Shown here piece by piece: positions 9,518-18,197 of a DNA stretch of 64,000 bases (the first letter of the stretch is position 1; each line of letters starts with the position of its first letter). The stretch is from JAWXBM01 sp964470455 (GTDB lineage Bacteria > Pseudomonadota > Gammaproteobacteria > Xanthomonadales > SZUA-36): assembly GCA_964470455.1 (NCBI GenBank), contig CAYYCX010000006.1, positions 1 through 64,000 on the forward strand, given 5' to 3'. The translations under genes and the position numbers were made by a program. Below the pieces are notes generated by a model. The model did not search any database. It saw nothing but the letters and a program-made list of their open reading frames with translations, and had not been told where the DNA came from.

Positions 9518-10189
9518 TGTGATACCTCACTCCCGGTTTCCCGGCTATTCATACAAGTGGCTCAGATTTGCCGACAGTATTGCAACGAGGCGATCTGCAT
9601 GCCATCCGGCATCTTGACTAAATACTGCCGGAGAATGAAAACCGTCAGGCACAATGCTCTGCAAGCCCCGGTAGTCATTGATTACAAACCCGGTTTGACG
9701 TTCTGAGAATTTCTATACAATTTCGCAATGTGCCTTCCGGATTGCCCGGCATAGGGCAAATGACGTATGCCCGAATTGCGGATTTTTCCTGTTTTCCACC
9801 ACAGGCCGAACCTGATTGCATCGGTTGTTCAACTGCAATCACCGGGATCGTGCCCGTGACCGGGTCGGATCGGTTTTTTCTGGCGGTCGTATCCTTCAGA
9901 CGGTTTGCACGAATCAGGAATGTGGCTTGAACCCCATGACCCGCTGCCTGGGCCTATAAATTCCGCTACAGGCGCTCGCCATCCGCCATATCCGTCTTAG
10001 GTATTACGCCCCGGGGGCTTTCGCAGCGGGCCAGCCGTCTTGACCCGACACTTGGCGGATGCTGCAGTGTTTCGCTGATGCAAAACTGGGGGCACTTTGC
10101 AGGAACCTGAGGATCTTTAAAATGGTTGATGTGCCATTACTATTCAAAGTTGACGTAAAAATCGGCTTTTCGTCTGGAAGGCCAGGTCT
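9518..10189. promoter_or_regulatory. Divergent intergenic region between porin and tripartite transporter operons
   Basis: About 670 bases without a convincing gene. It separates the minus-strand porin/cytochrome pair from the plus-strand transporter operon, so it should hold both promoters and any binding site of the LuxR-type sensor at the end of the transporter operon. I see no clear sigma70 pair and no obvious palindrome. A GGCAC...CTGC stretch near 9647-9661 resembles a sigma54 site but its GG-GC spacing is one base too long. Confidence 0.4.
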
Positions 10190-11212
10190 TTGATCTCACA
10201 ACGGTGTCTGGCGGCAGGCCTGGTGTTTGTGCTGCTGTTGGGCTGTGGCTCAGGATCAAACGATGGCGCTGTGGCCGACAACGGCCATCCGGAACGACCC
10301 GAATGCATCGCCCCATCAAAGCCAGGTGGAGGCTTTGATCTCACCTGTAAGCTCGCGCAGAAAGCCCTGCTGGAATCTGGCATCCTGGATCGCCCGATGA
10401 GAGTGACCTACCAGCCTGGCGGGATCGGCGCCGTGAGTTATAACACCGTGGCGGCCCAGCGCTCCGATGACAGCAACCTGATTGTCGCTTTTTCGGGCGG
10501 TTCATTGCTGAACCTGGCGCAGGGCAAATTCGGCCGCTACAGCGAAGATGATGTCCGTTGGGTGGCCGCCACCGGTATCGACTATGGCATGCTGGCGGTG
10601 CGGGCCGATTCACCGTTCGATAACCTGGCCCAGCTGATTGAAAGTCTCAAGCAGGATCCGACCGCCGTGGTGTTTGGCGCCGGCGGAACCGTCGGCAGCC
10701 AGGACTGGATGAAAAGCGCCTTGATCGCGAGAGCAGCCGGAGTGGATTATCGCGCCATGCGTTATGTGCCATTTGAGGGTGGTGGTGAGGCCCAGACCGC
10801 CTTGCTGGGTGGTCATATCCAGGCCTACTCGGGTGATATCTCAGAAGTCCAGGGCTTGTTTGAAGCGGGTGAACTGCGCGTACTGGCTGTCATGTCCGAT
10901 GAGCGCCTGCCCGAGCCTTTCGAAAACATTCCAACGGCTCGTGAACAGGGTTATGAGTTCAGCTGGCCGATTCTGCGCGGGTTCTACACGGGTGCAAATG
11001 TCAGTGATGCGGCGTACGCTTGGTGGACAAAAAATTTCGATACCATCATGGCAGATCCCGAATTCAACAGGCTGCGACGAGAGTTTGGCATGTTTCCCTA
11101 CGCCAAAACCGGTGAACAGCTGGATGCCGAAATCAAGAAACGCATGGAGCACTATCGCGAACTGGTAAACGAATTCGGCCTCAATGAAGCTGAAGCATCC
11201 GGCTCGCATTGA
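10190..11212 (+). CDS. Tripartite tricarboxylate transporter substrate-binding lipoprotein (TctC family)
   Basis: 340 aa. The N-terminus is a lipoprotein signal peptide with lipobox LLLGC (Cys19), so the protein is probably membrane-anchored, whereas most TctC proteins are soluble. The two-lobed TctC/Bug fold shows in APSKPGGGFDLTCKLAQKAL (first ligand loop), YQPGGIGAVSYN, FGAGGTVGSQDW and the C-terminal EFGMFPYAKTGEQLDAEIK. It captures a carboxylate in the periplasm and delivers it to the TctAB permease encoded just downstream. The ligand cannot be read from sequence. It is the first gene of a four-gene operon; tctB begins about 50 bases later. Confidence 0.9.
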   Translation: MISQRCLAAGLVFVLLLGCGSGSNDGAVADNGHPERPECIAPSKPGGGFDLTCKLAQKALLESGILDRPMRVTYQPGGIGAVSYNTVAAQRSDDSNLIVAFSGGSLLNLAQGKFGRYSEDDVRWVAATGIDYGMLAVRADSPFDNLAQLIESLKQDPTAVVFGAGGTVGSQDWMKSALIARAAGVDYRAMRYVPFEGGGEAQTALLGGHIQAYSGDISEVQGLFEAGELRVLAVMSDERLPEPFENIPTAREQGYEFSWPILRGFYTGANVSDAAYAWWTKNFDTIMADPEFNRLRREFGMFPYAKTGEQLDAEIKKRMEHYRELVNEFGLNEAEASGSH

Positions 11213-11261
11213 GATGGCCTCCCTTCTTTCAGATCCAGCCAGCCAGTGAGGGTCGGTGTTT

Positions 11262-11699
11262 GTGAGTGACCGGATTTTTGCATTGGCCTGGATTTGCGTC
11301 TGTGTGCTCATCGTTGCGCAAATGATGATGCTGACCGTGCCTTTCGCCTATGAGCCGGTGGGCCCCCGGGCTTTTCCGGTCCTGCTGGCCTGCCTGATGG
11401 CGCTTTGCTGCCTGGTAATCATACTGAAGCCGGATCAGGATATTCACTGGCCTGCCAAAGGCCTGCTGGGCAAAGGCCTGTACCTGGTTCTGGTTCTGCT
11501 GGCCTATGCGCAGTTCTTTGAAGTGCTTGGTTTTCCGGTGGCCACCATCCTGATGGTCTGGGCAGTCGGCATGTTGTTTGGTGGCCGCTGGTGGAGCGCC
11601 CTGATAACAGCGGTTGCGATCGGGCTTGGTGGTTATCTGCTATTTGACCGTGTCCTGGAAGTCAGCCTGCCCGCCAGCAGGCTGGCCGCTTGGGTGTGA
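11262..11699 (+). CDS. Tripartite tricarboxylate transporter small membrane subunit (TctB family)
   Basis: About 145 aa with four predicted membrane helices (residues about 5-23, 35-55, 75-95 and 105-130), as in TctB. I favour the GTG at 11262 because the GAGGG at 11248-11252 is then nine bases upstream; a GTG at 11256 is also possible. VGPRAFPVLLACLMALCC is the typical helix-2 region. The subunit pairs with TctA to form the sodium-coupled carboxylate permease. Its TGA is followed at once by the GTG of tctA, which implies translational coupling. Confidence 0.88.
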   Translation: MSDRIFALAWICVCVLIVAQMMMLTVPFAYEPVGPRAFPVLLACLMALCCLVIILKPDQDIHWPAKGLLGKGLYLVLVLLAYAQFFEVLGFPVATILMVWAVGMLFGGRWWSALITAVAIGLGGYLLFDRVLEVSLPASRLAAWV

Positions 11700-13214
11700 G
11701 TGGTGGATAGTTTTTCGCACCTGGGCCAGGGATTCCTGGTAGCCCTCCAGCCACTGAACATGCTGCTGGCGGCTGTGGGATGCTTTGCCGGAACGGTATT
11801 GGGGCTACTGCCGGGGCTGGGCCCCATTAACGGTGTGGCCATTCTTTTACCCATTGCCTTCGCCATACACCTGCCGCCCGAATCGGCGCTGATCCTGCTG
11901 GCCGCCGTTTATATGGGTTGCGAGTATGGCGGCCGGATTTCGGCCATTCTCCTGAATGTTCCCGGCGATGCCGGCGCCATCATGACCACGCTGGACGGAC
12001 ACCCCATGGCCAGGCAGGGCAAGGCAGGTATCGCCCTGTCCATATCCGCCGTGGCGTCGTTTGTTGGCGCGATTACCGCCACCATCGGCTTGACCCTGTT
12101 CGCCCCGGTGCTGGCGGGCTGGGCCCTGAATTTCGGCCCAGCCGAATATTTTGCCCTGATGGTTTTTGCCATTGCGACCCTGGGTGGAATGTTGGGCGGG
12201 AAGCCTGCCAAGGCTCTGCTCGGATGCATGATGGGCCTGTCGCTGGCGATGGTGGGAATTGATTCAGGCACCGGCGTCTACCGTTTGACCTTCGGCAACG
12301 TTCACCTGAGCGATGGCGTTCAGTTCATCGTGGTTGTTATAGGCCTGTTTGCAATCAGCGAAATCCTGGTGATGCTGGAACAAACGCACCTTGGCAGTGC
12401 GGTGCGTCAACTGACCGGCCGCAAGCTTTTCAATGCCCAGGAGCTAGGCCGTTCGTGGCTATCCATGGTCCGCTCGGCACTGATGGGTTTTGGTATCGGC
12501 ATCCTGCCAGGCGCCGGCGCCACGGTTGCCAGCGCCATTGCCTACACCAGTGAAAAGCAACTCGCTGGCCAGGACGGAACATTCGGCAATGGAGATATAC
12601 GCGGTGTCGCTGCGCCGGAAGCGGCCAATAATGCTTCAGCCTGCGGCTCATTCATTCCCATGCTCACCCTGGGTGTCCCGGGCAGTGGCACCACGGCGGT
12701 CATGCTGGGTGCACTGACGCTTTACAACATCACGCCCGGTCCTTTGTTACTGGAAAACCAACCGGATGTGGTTTGGGGCCTGATCGCTTCGTTGTTCATC
12801 GCCAATGTGTTCCTGGTGATCATGAACATCCCCATGATCGGGATGTTTACGCGCATGCTGGCCATTCCCAATTCGGTGCTGGTGCCCATTATTGCAGCTG
12901 CGAGTTTTGTCGGTGTTTATGCCGTGCACAGCTCCACGTTTGACCTGCTGTTGATGGTATTCCTGGGCGTTGTGGGATATATCCTGCGCAAGCTGGACTT
13001 CCCGACGGCCCCCATCATCCTGGGTTTCGTGCTCGCGGAGCTGATGGAACAGAACTTGCGACGGGCTCTTTCAATTTCCGACGGTGATCTCGGAATTCTC
13101 TTTGCGAGCCCCTTGTCGCTCTTGCTTTGGGGCATGGCATTGGTTGTACTGCTTGCTCCCCCCATGTGGCGCGTTTTGGGAAAGAAATCAGCAAAAAACT
13201 ATCCACCCGTGTGA
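11700..13214 (+). CDS. Tripartite tricarboxylate transporter large permease (TctA family)
   Basis: 504 aa, the usual length for TctA, with about a dozen membrane helices. Both glycine-rich signature loops are present: GLLPGLGPINGVAILLP near residue 37 and GILPGAGATVASAIAYTSEK near residue 265. SGTTAVMLGALTLYNITPGP is the typical central segment. The start is a GTG directly abutting the tctB stop. It forms the transport channel for the carboxylate delivered by the binding protein. It ends ten bases before the ATG of the sensor-like gene, so all four genes appear to be one operon. Confidence 0.92.
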   Translation: MVDSFSHLGQGFLVALQPLNMLLAAVGCFAGTVLGLLPGLGPINGVAILLPIAFAIHLPPESALILLAAVYMGCEYGGRISAILLNVPGDAGAIMTTLDGHPMARQGKAGIALSISAVASFVGAITATIGLTLFAPVLAGWALNFGPAEYFALMVFAIATLGGMLGGKPAKALLGCMMGLSLAMVGIDSGTGVYRLTFGNVHLSDGVQFIVVVIGLFAISEILVMLEQTHLGSAVRQLTGRKLFNAQELGRSWLSMVRSALMGFGIGILPGAGATVASAIAYTSEKQLAGQDGTFGNGDIRGVAAPEAANNASACGSFIPMLTLGVPGSGTTAVMLGALTLYNITPGPLLLENQPDVVWGLIASLFIANVFLVIMNIPMIGMFTRMLAIPNSVLVPIIAAASFVGVYAVHSSTFDLLLMVFLGVVGYILRKLDFPTAPIILGFVLAELMEQNLRRALSISDGDLGILFASPLSLLLWGMALVVLLAPPMWRVLGKKSAKNYPPV

Positions 13215-13224
13215 ATGCACTAGA

Positions 13225-14721
13225 ATGAATGGCTCTTTGATAGCGCGAGCGGGGATCAAAACTGAAGTGCTACGAATAGTTTCATCGCTGAACCTGAAGT
13301 TGGCCTGCTGGTCAGGAATTTTCTGGCTGTTATGTTGCAGCACACTCTCAGCCCAGGAAGCGTTTGAGAAAATTTACCTGATGGTTCCGGCTGAGCGCAG
13401 CGGTGGTTGGGATCTGACGGCCAAAGCCATGGTTGAGGCGCTGAAAGTGTCGGGCGGCGCAGCCGAAGTTGAGATTGAATACAGTCCCGGCGCCGGAGGC
13501 CTGATCGGCCTGGCGCAATTTACCTCTGCGCGCCGTGGCCAGGGCAACGCGCTGCTGGTTGGCGGCATGTTCACGATCGGCGCTGTGGTGCAGAACCGGT
13601 CCGCGGTTTCACTGCTGGACACCACGCCACTGGCGCGGTTGACGGTGGATCGGGCTGTGCTCGCTGTTCCGGCAAAATCCGGCATCAAATCCCTGGATGA
13701 CCTGGTTGAAGCCATGGCGGCCGCGCCTGAATCGGTAACCTGGGTGGGTGGTTCACGCGCTGGCGTGGATGAGCTGAACCTGTTTGAGATTGCCACAGCG
13801 CTGGGAATCAACCCCGAGCGCCTGCATTACACCGGTTTACCCGGTGGCGGGACGGTGGGCGAAACCCTGGTCCAGGGCAAATATGACGTCGGTATCAGCG
13901 GCTTCAGCGAGTTTGAAGAGCTGGCTACCGCGGGCCAATTGAGAATTATTGCTGTCGCAGATAATGATGATGCCCGTGACCTGTCACCGGTCAGCAGCCT
14001 TGAAGACCTGGGCATTCAAATCAGGCACGTCAATTGGCGCGGTGTGTTTGCGCCACCCGGCATCAGCACGGAACAAAGGGCGGCGCTGCTGGATGTGCTG
14101 GAAAAAATGGTTGCCAGTCCCGTCTGGAAAGAGCAGCTGGAAACCTACCACTGGCAGGATGCTTATCTGGCCGGTGCATCATTTGCCGAGTTTGTGCGCC
14201 AGGAGCAGGAGGGGATTTATTCCACGCTTGAATCCATGAAAGCCGGGCAGGATGTTGGCGCCAACAACATCAACCGGATACTGGCCCGCCGTTATGTCTG
14301 GGTGCTGGTACTGGCGATCATTTCCGTTCTTTTGATTGTTATCATGTTTTATCAAAGCCGAAAGGCGCACAACCGCGAAGAAGGTTTGCAGCACGCGTTT
14401 GAAGAAGCCACCGGCAAGGTCATCCAGCGCACCGAAGAGCTGGAAAAAGCGCTGGCGGGCATTCACGCGCAGATTGAACAGGATTTCGACGCCTGGAACC
14501 TGACGCTGGCCGAACGTGAAGTCGCCCTGTTGTTGCTCAAAGGGCTGAGGCTGAAAGAAATCGCCGATGCCCGCGGCACCAGTGAACGCACCGTGCGCCA
14601 ACAGGCTCAGGCGGTATACAAGAAAGCCGGGCTGGAAGGCCGGTCAGAACTCGCGGCGTTCTTTATTGAGGATTTCATGCAGTCCATCAGTTCCAACGCG
14701 GATACGTCGGCGCAAGCATGA
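13225..14721 (+). CDS. Membrane one-component regulator: TctC-like sensor domain fused to a LuxR-type HTH
   Basis: 498 aa from the ATG at 13225, ten bases after tctA; the GTG at 13267 is an alternative. Order of parts: signal/anchor-like stretch (about 24-43), TctC-type two-lobed binding domain (about 46-345; VPAERSGGWDLTAKAM, YSPGAGGLIGLAQF and GLPGGGTVGETLVQGKYDV match TctC motifs), a membrane helix (356-375, YVWVLVLAIISVLLIVIMFY), a charged coiled coil (380-418), and a LuxR/GerE-type HTH (427-483; LTLAEREVALLLLKGLRLKE, SERTVRQQAQAVYKKAGL). The binding domain should be periplasmic and the HTH cytoplasmic, giving a ToxR-like sensor that reports ligand directly to DNA. The likely target is its own operon. 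Known TctC proteins signal through separate two-component kinases; here sensor and output are one chain. Confidence 0.85.
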   Translation: MNGSLIARAGIKTEVLRIVSSLNLKLACWSGIFWLLCCSTLSAQEAFEKIYLMVPAERSGGWDLTAKAMVEALKVSGGAAEVEIEYSPGAGGLIGLAQFTSARRGQGNALLVGGMFTIGAVVQNRSAVSLLDTTPLARLTVDRAVLAVPAKSGIKSLDDLVEAMAAAPESVTWVGGSRAGVDELNLFEIATALGINPERLHYTGLPGGGTVGETLVQGKYDVGISGFSEFEELATAGQLRIIAVADNDDARDLSPVSSLEDLGIQIRHVNWRGVFAPPGISTEQRAALLDVLEKMVASPVWKEQLETYHWQDAYLAGASFAEFVRQEQEGIYSTLESMKAGQDVGANNINRILARRYVWVLVLAIISVLLIVIMFYQSRKAHNREEGLQHAFEEATGKVIQRTEELEKALAGIHAQIEQDFDAWNLTLAEREVALLLLKGLRLKEIADARGTSERTVRQQAQAVYKKAGLEGRSELAAFFIEDFMQSISSNADTSAQA

Positions 14722-14789
14722 TTTATAGTTAAAACAAGGGCATGGGGATTCAAAATCACCCCTGGATCGCCAGATTTTCAACGCTTTCC

Positions 14790-14845
14790 GGCCCTTTGGG
14801 CCTGCTTTCATAGTGCCAAAATTGTGATCCGGCTATACTGTCGCA
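14790..14845 (+). promoter_or_regulatory. Weak stem-loop and possible promoter upstream of glmU
   Basis: GGCCC/GGGCC at 14790-14802 could form a small stem-loop ending the upstream operon, though only a short T-rich stretch follows. A TATACT at 14834-14839 could be a -10 box for glmU, but the matching -35 region is poor. Confidence 0.25.
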
Positions 14846-14873
14846 TCCCTGTTACTGGAGCACTCTCACTGCC

Positions 14874-16062
14874 GTGAGCGAAAGTCTGCACATCATTATC
14901 CTGGCGGCTGGCGAAGGCACGCGCATGCAATCGCGGCTGCCCAAAGTACTGCACCCGGTGGGTGGCAAGCCGATGCTGGCGCATTTGCTGCAGACGGCCG
15001 GTGAACTGCAGCCAGCGGGCATTCACGTGGTGATTGGCAGTGGCGCTGAACAGGTGCGTGAAGCCTGCCAGGGATTTCGGGTCAAGTGGGTCGAGCAGGC
15101 TGAACGCCGTGGCACCGGCCATGCTACCGACCAGGCCATGCCCGGCGTGCCGGACGATGCGCATGTGCTGGTGCTGTTGGGCGATCACCCGCTGATCACC
15201 GCAGCCGTATTGCAGCAGATGTTGCTGGCCCCGTTACCGTCTCTGGCGGTGCTCACCATGTTGCTGGACGACCCCAAAGGTTATGGCCGCATCGAGCGCG
15301 ACCGCACCGGGCGGGTGAATGGCATTGTTGAAGAACGGGACGCCACGCCGGCGCAACGCGCCATTCATGAAGTGAATACCGGCATCATCCTCGCCCAGGC
15401 CGGCGCGCTGCGGCAGTGGCTGCAACAACTGGAATGCTCCAACAGCAAGAATGAGTATTACCTGACCGATATTTTCGCCAAGGCCTACAAACAGGGGTTT
15501 GAAATCCGGGCCGTGCAGGCGCCGGATCCGCGCGACCTGCAGGGCGCCAATGACCGGCGCCAGGTGGCGGCGCTGGAGCATCGTTACCGCCAGCGCCGTG
15601 CGGATGAGTTGATGGAGAAGGGGCGTCACCCTGTTGGACCCGGCGCGCATTGATGTGCGGGGCGAAGTTACGGTAGGCCGTGACGTGGTAATCGACATCA
15701 ACGTGGTGCTGGAAGGCTCCAACGAACTCGGTGATGGCGTGGTGCTGGGCCCCGGTTGCGTGCTGGCCGATTGCCGGTTGGCAGCCGGCACCATCGTGAA
15801 GGCTTACAGCGTGCTGGAAGGCGTGCAAACCACCGGCGCCTGCGAGATCGGCCCGTTCGCGCGTTTGCGCCCGGGCACGGAATTATCTGCCGGCTCACGC
15901 ATCGGCAATTTTGTAGAAGTGAAGAATAGCCGCCTGGGTGAAAACAGCAAAGCCAATCACCTCAGTTATGTGGGTGATACACAGGTAGGCGACCGGGTGA
16001 ACATTGGCGCTGGCACCATCACCTGTAATTATGACGGCGCCAGCGCGTATAAGAAGTTTTAA
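14874..16062 (+). pseudogene. glmU: glmU, frameshifted and cut at its 3' end by an IS91-type element
   Basis: GlmU makes UDP-N-acetylglucosamine in two steps: glucosamine-1-P acetylation, then uridylylation. The N-terminal pyrophosphorylase is intact from the GTG at 14874 (IILAAGEGTRMQSRLPKVLH, LLGDHPLI, EVNTGI, SKNEYYLTDIF). At 15620-15623 a run of four G replaces the expected three, ending the frame at 15653; in the +1 frame the left-handed beta-helix domain continues without loss (DPARIDVRGEVTVG to GAGTITCNYDGAS). The acetyltransferase His of NHLSYVGD is present. The sequence then runs into the IS91-type end at about 16044, giving a false AYKKF-stop and losing about 65 C-terminal residues. 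glmU is normally essential, so the frameshift may be a sequencing error and the truncation either an insertion or a scaffold artefact. Confidence 0.8.
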
Positions 16063-16415
16063 GCACCTTTCTCGGGAAATTTGAAAGTATCCGAGCCTNN
16101 NNNNNNNNNNNNNNNNNNNNNNNNNNNNNNNNNNNNNNNNNNNNNNNNNNNNNNNNNNNNNNNNNNNNNNNNNNNNNNNNNNNNNNNNNNNNNNNNNNCC
16201 CCATCCAGGAACAGCATGTGCAAGTGGGGGTTCAGATTGAGCGCCGAGCCGAAACGCTGAATCAGGGTGACGGCGCCCGTCTTTGCACCCGAGGCCACGG
16301 TGAACCCGGCCCGTCTGATCAGAAACGTTGCAATGCCGCGCTGTACCACGGCCAGCACCTCGGTCAGGGCATTTGGCTCTGCGGCCAGCAGAAAGCGCAG
16401 CGGAAACGGAAACGT
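16044..16415 (-). mobile_element. Fragment of an IS91-family element, interrupted by an assembly gap
   Basis: Positions 16044-16098 are identical to 29489-29543, the end of the full element near 30 kb. After the gap, 16199-16415 matches transposase codons at 30551-30767 with at least seven base differences, among them the change that turns AAEFKALTE into AAEPNALTE. This is therefore a second, diverged copy. The match stops abruptly at 16415, inside the transposase gene, where an efflux protein gene begins. About 1 kb of the element is missing at the gap. The fragment carries the HUH motif region (NPHLHMLFLDG) but not the zinc-binding N-terminus. Confidence 0.8.
16099..16198. other. Assembly gap of exactly 100 N
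   Basis: One hundred N separate two contigs, a standard placeholder length. By comparison with the complete element at 29489-31127, the true missing sequence inside the element would be about 1 kb. Linkage of the left 16 kb to the rest depends on this join, which lies inside a repeat. Confidence 0.97.
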
Positions 16416-17084
16416 CGTCCGGCTGATTTCTCCCGCCATGGTTTTCCGTTGGGTGACCTCGAATTGCTGGAGTCGTACATTCACCAGGCGACTGGCCAAG
16501 TCAACTTCCATTTCGACAAAATGCTTCGCAACAGCGGCTTTGCGCACCGCCATTCGAATGCCCCAGAGTTCTGCCATATAATCAAGCTGGGCTTGTTTTT
16601 GCGCGATATTCGCTGCTTGCAATCGGCCCTGGCGGCGGCCTCCCACATCCAGCACAGCATCACCTGCCACACCCAACAACCAGTTTGAAACCGATGCTGG
16701 AGCAGAGGCGTATTCGGTGAGCAGGTTCAAAGTGGGGCCAGGCGCCTGGCGAGAAGCCTCGGCCGCAGCTACCGCTGATTTAAACGTGGCCAGGACCCGC
16801 CTGGATTCCGGGTTCGTTACCAGCGCAGCTTCGACCAGAGCAAGGCTATCCCAGGAGCTTCCATCCCATTGATAGTCAGGCGCATAGCGCTGCAGCCTGA
16901 CGCTCAATTCTTCCGTATCAATGGCTGCAACTGCCTGACCGGCTGCAATGGCTTCGGGATCGACCGGTGCGGGAATGTAGGTTGCACAAGCTGAACACAG
17001 TAAGAGGCTGTGCACAGTAACAGCTGCAAACTTCAGAAACTTCGGGCTAACCAATGGCGGCCAGGTGAGCGATTTAATGACCAT
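16416..17084 (-). pseudogene. Outer membrane efflux lipoprotein (TolC/OEP family), 5' part only
   Basis: The N-terminal 220 or so residues of a TolC-like outer membrane factor. From the ATG at 17084 the protein shows a signal peptide with lipobox-like LLLCSAC followed by ATYIPAPVDPEAI, then the coiled-coil helices of OEP proteins (SLALVEAALVTNPESRRVLATF, GRLQAANIAQKQAQLDYMAE). After RKTMAGEISRT at 16416 the frame runs straight into IS91 transposase sequence. The rest, roughly half of a normal OEP of about 450 residues, is missing. Such proteins work with RND or ABC pumps, but no pump gene is adjacent. A TTG at 17147 could give a longer N-terminus. Confidence 0.75.
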
Positions 17085-17588
17085 TATCAGCTGCACACTA
17101 ACAGGATCACGTTTGCCGCTGATTACCGCTTCATTAAATATCCCCAACTTTCCATGAGCAGCATAGGCATGAATTGGTGAGCAAGATCAGCCGGGCCGTG
17201 CAGATGGCGATTTTTTGTTTCGAATCTCCTCGGGGTTTAGCGTAAGTACTTGAGCCAATATCAGTTTCGGTGGATCAGGATTTTCTGACCGCTTTGTGAA
17301 ATCCATGTCAAAACTGCCACCGGACTACTCGAACCGCCACAGTTCAAGCGAGTCATGCAGATTTGCAATAAGTTGAATTCTCGGGAATGATTTTCTTCCC
17401 AACTTCGCCTAACTTCTGATGGCAAAATAGAATGGTTTCTGGCTGCAAATGTACGGGCCCTCCCGAATGTCACGATTCCTGTAATAATCAGGTGGAACTA
17501 AAGGTCTTGCGAGAATGAAACAGTATGTTCATTTTCCGAATGATTCGCTCTGCAAGGTCGTCTAACAGATAAGAGGCAAACCACTTTT
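17085..17588. promoter_or_regulatory. Intergenic region upstream of the ECF sigma gene
   Basis: About 500 bases between the diverging efflux gene fragment and the sigma factor gene. No open frame here looks coding. Its right end carries the CGAATGATT/CGTCTAAC motif annotated separately. The rest is AT-richer and shows nothing I can name. Confidence 0.5.
17537..17566 (+). promoter_or_regulatory. Putative ECF-sigma promoter upstream of the sigma gene
   Basis: CGAATGATT at 17537-17545 and CGTCTAAC at 17559-17566 are separated by 13 bases and sit 22 bases before the sigma gene start. The same two blocks, 14 bases apart, lie upstream of gtrA. CGT-type -10 elements are typical of iron-starvation ECF sigma factors, so this may be an autoregulated promoter. 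Confidence 0.5.
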
Positions 17589-18182
17589 GTGCTAAAAGAC
17601 GCAAAAGATAAAGAGTTAGTACAGGCCGTCTTGAGCGGGAACCGTTCGGAACTGAAAATATTTTTCGATGAATATTTTCCGCGCCTCTATCGTTTCACTA
17701 TTGACCGTGTGTCCGGGGATCACGAGGTTGCCAGAGAAGTTGTGCAAAATAGCTTGATTAAAGTATTTCTAAATATTCACAAGTTCAGAGGCGATTCCTC
17801 GCTTTTCACCTGGATGTGCTCCATTTGTAACAATGAAGCTCACGACTTCCTGATAAAGCAATCCAGATACCAGAAAAATATTGTCTTGCATGGGAACAAT
17901 TCTGATCTCGACACGTCTTTGAGTGCTGCAGATGAACCAAGTGTCGAGAGGCCAGACGATGTTTACGGCAGAAATCAAAAGACCTTATTGATTCACCAGG
18001 CCCTGGACAGGATACCAACACAGTACAGCAACGTTATCGAATGGAAATACATCGAAGGATTATCCATTAATGAAATCGCTGAAAGGCTGAATATTGGACA
18101 CCAGGCGGCGCAATCAATGTTGTTTCGCGCCCGTATGGCTTTTCAGGCTGTGCATTCTGAACTGAGCAAACCAAAGTTCTAA
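17589..18182 (+). CDS. ECF RNA polymerase sigma factor (FecI-like)
   Basis: 197 aa, GTG start. Sigma region 2 is seen at about residues 20-90 (FDEYFPRLYRFTIDRVSGD, EVVQNSLIKVFLNIHKFRGD, LFTWMCSICNNEAHDFL) and region 4 at about 130-190 (LDRIPTQYSNVIEWKYIEGLS, INEIAERLNIGHQAAQSMLFRAR). A FecR-like membrane protein gene follows 16 bases later, then a TonB receptor with an N-terminal signalling domain. This is the standard cell-surface signalling arrangement, in which ligand binding at the receptor frees the sigma factor through FecR. A probable autoregulatory promoter lies just upstream. Confidence 0.92.
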   Translation: MLKDAKDKELVQAVLSGNRSELKIFFDEYFPRLYRFTIDRVSGDHEVAREVVQNSLIKVFLNIHKFRGDSSLFTWMCSICNNEAHDFLIKQSRYQKNIVLHGNNSDLDTSLSAADEPSVERPDDVYGRNQKTLLIHQALDRIPTQYSNVIEWKYIEGLSINEIAERLNIGHQAAQSMLFRARMAFQAVHSELSKPKF

Positions 18183-18197
18183 GGATAGGCAGAATTC

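Noticed and set aside
9647..9661. Possible sigma54 promoter
   Set aside because: GG and GC are 11 rather than 10 bases apart and the surrounding bases fit poorly.
16059..17147. A single 362-codon minus-strand frame across the gap
   Set aside because: It is a chimera of an efflux lipoprotein start, an IS91 transposase fragment and the N run; it is not one gene.
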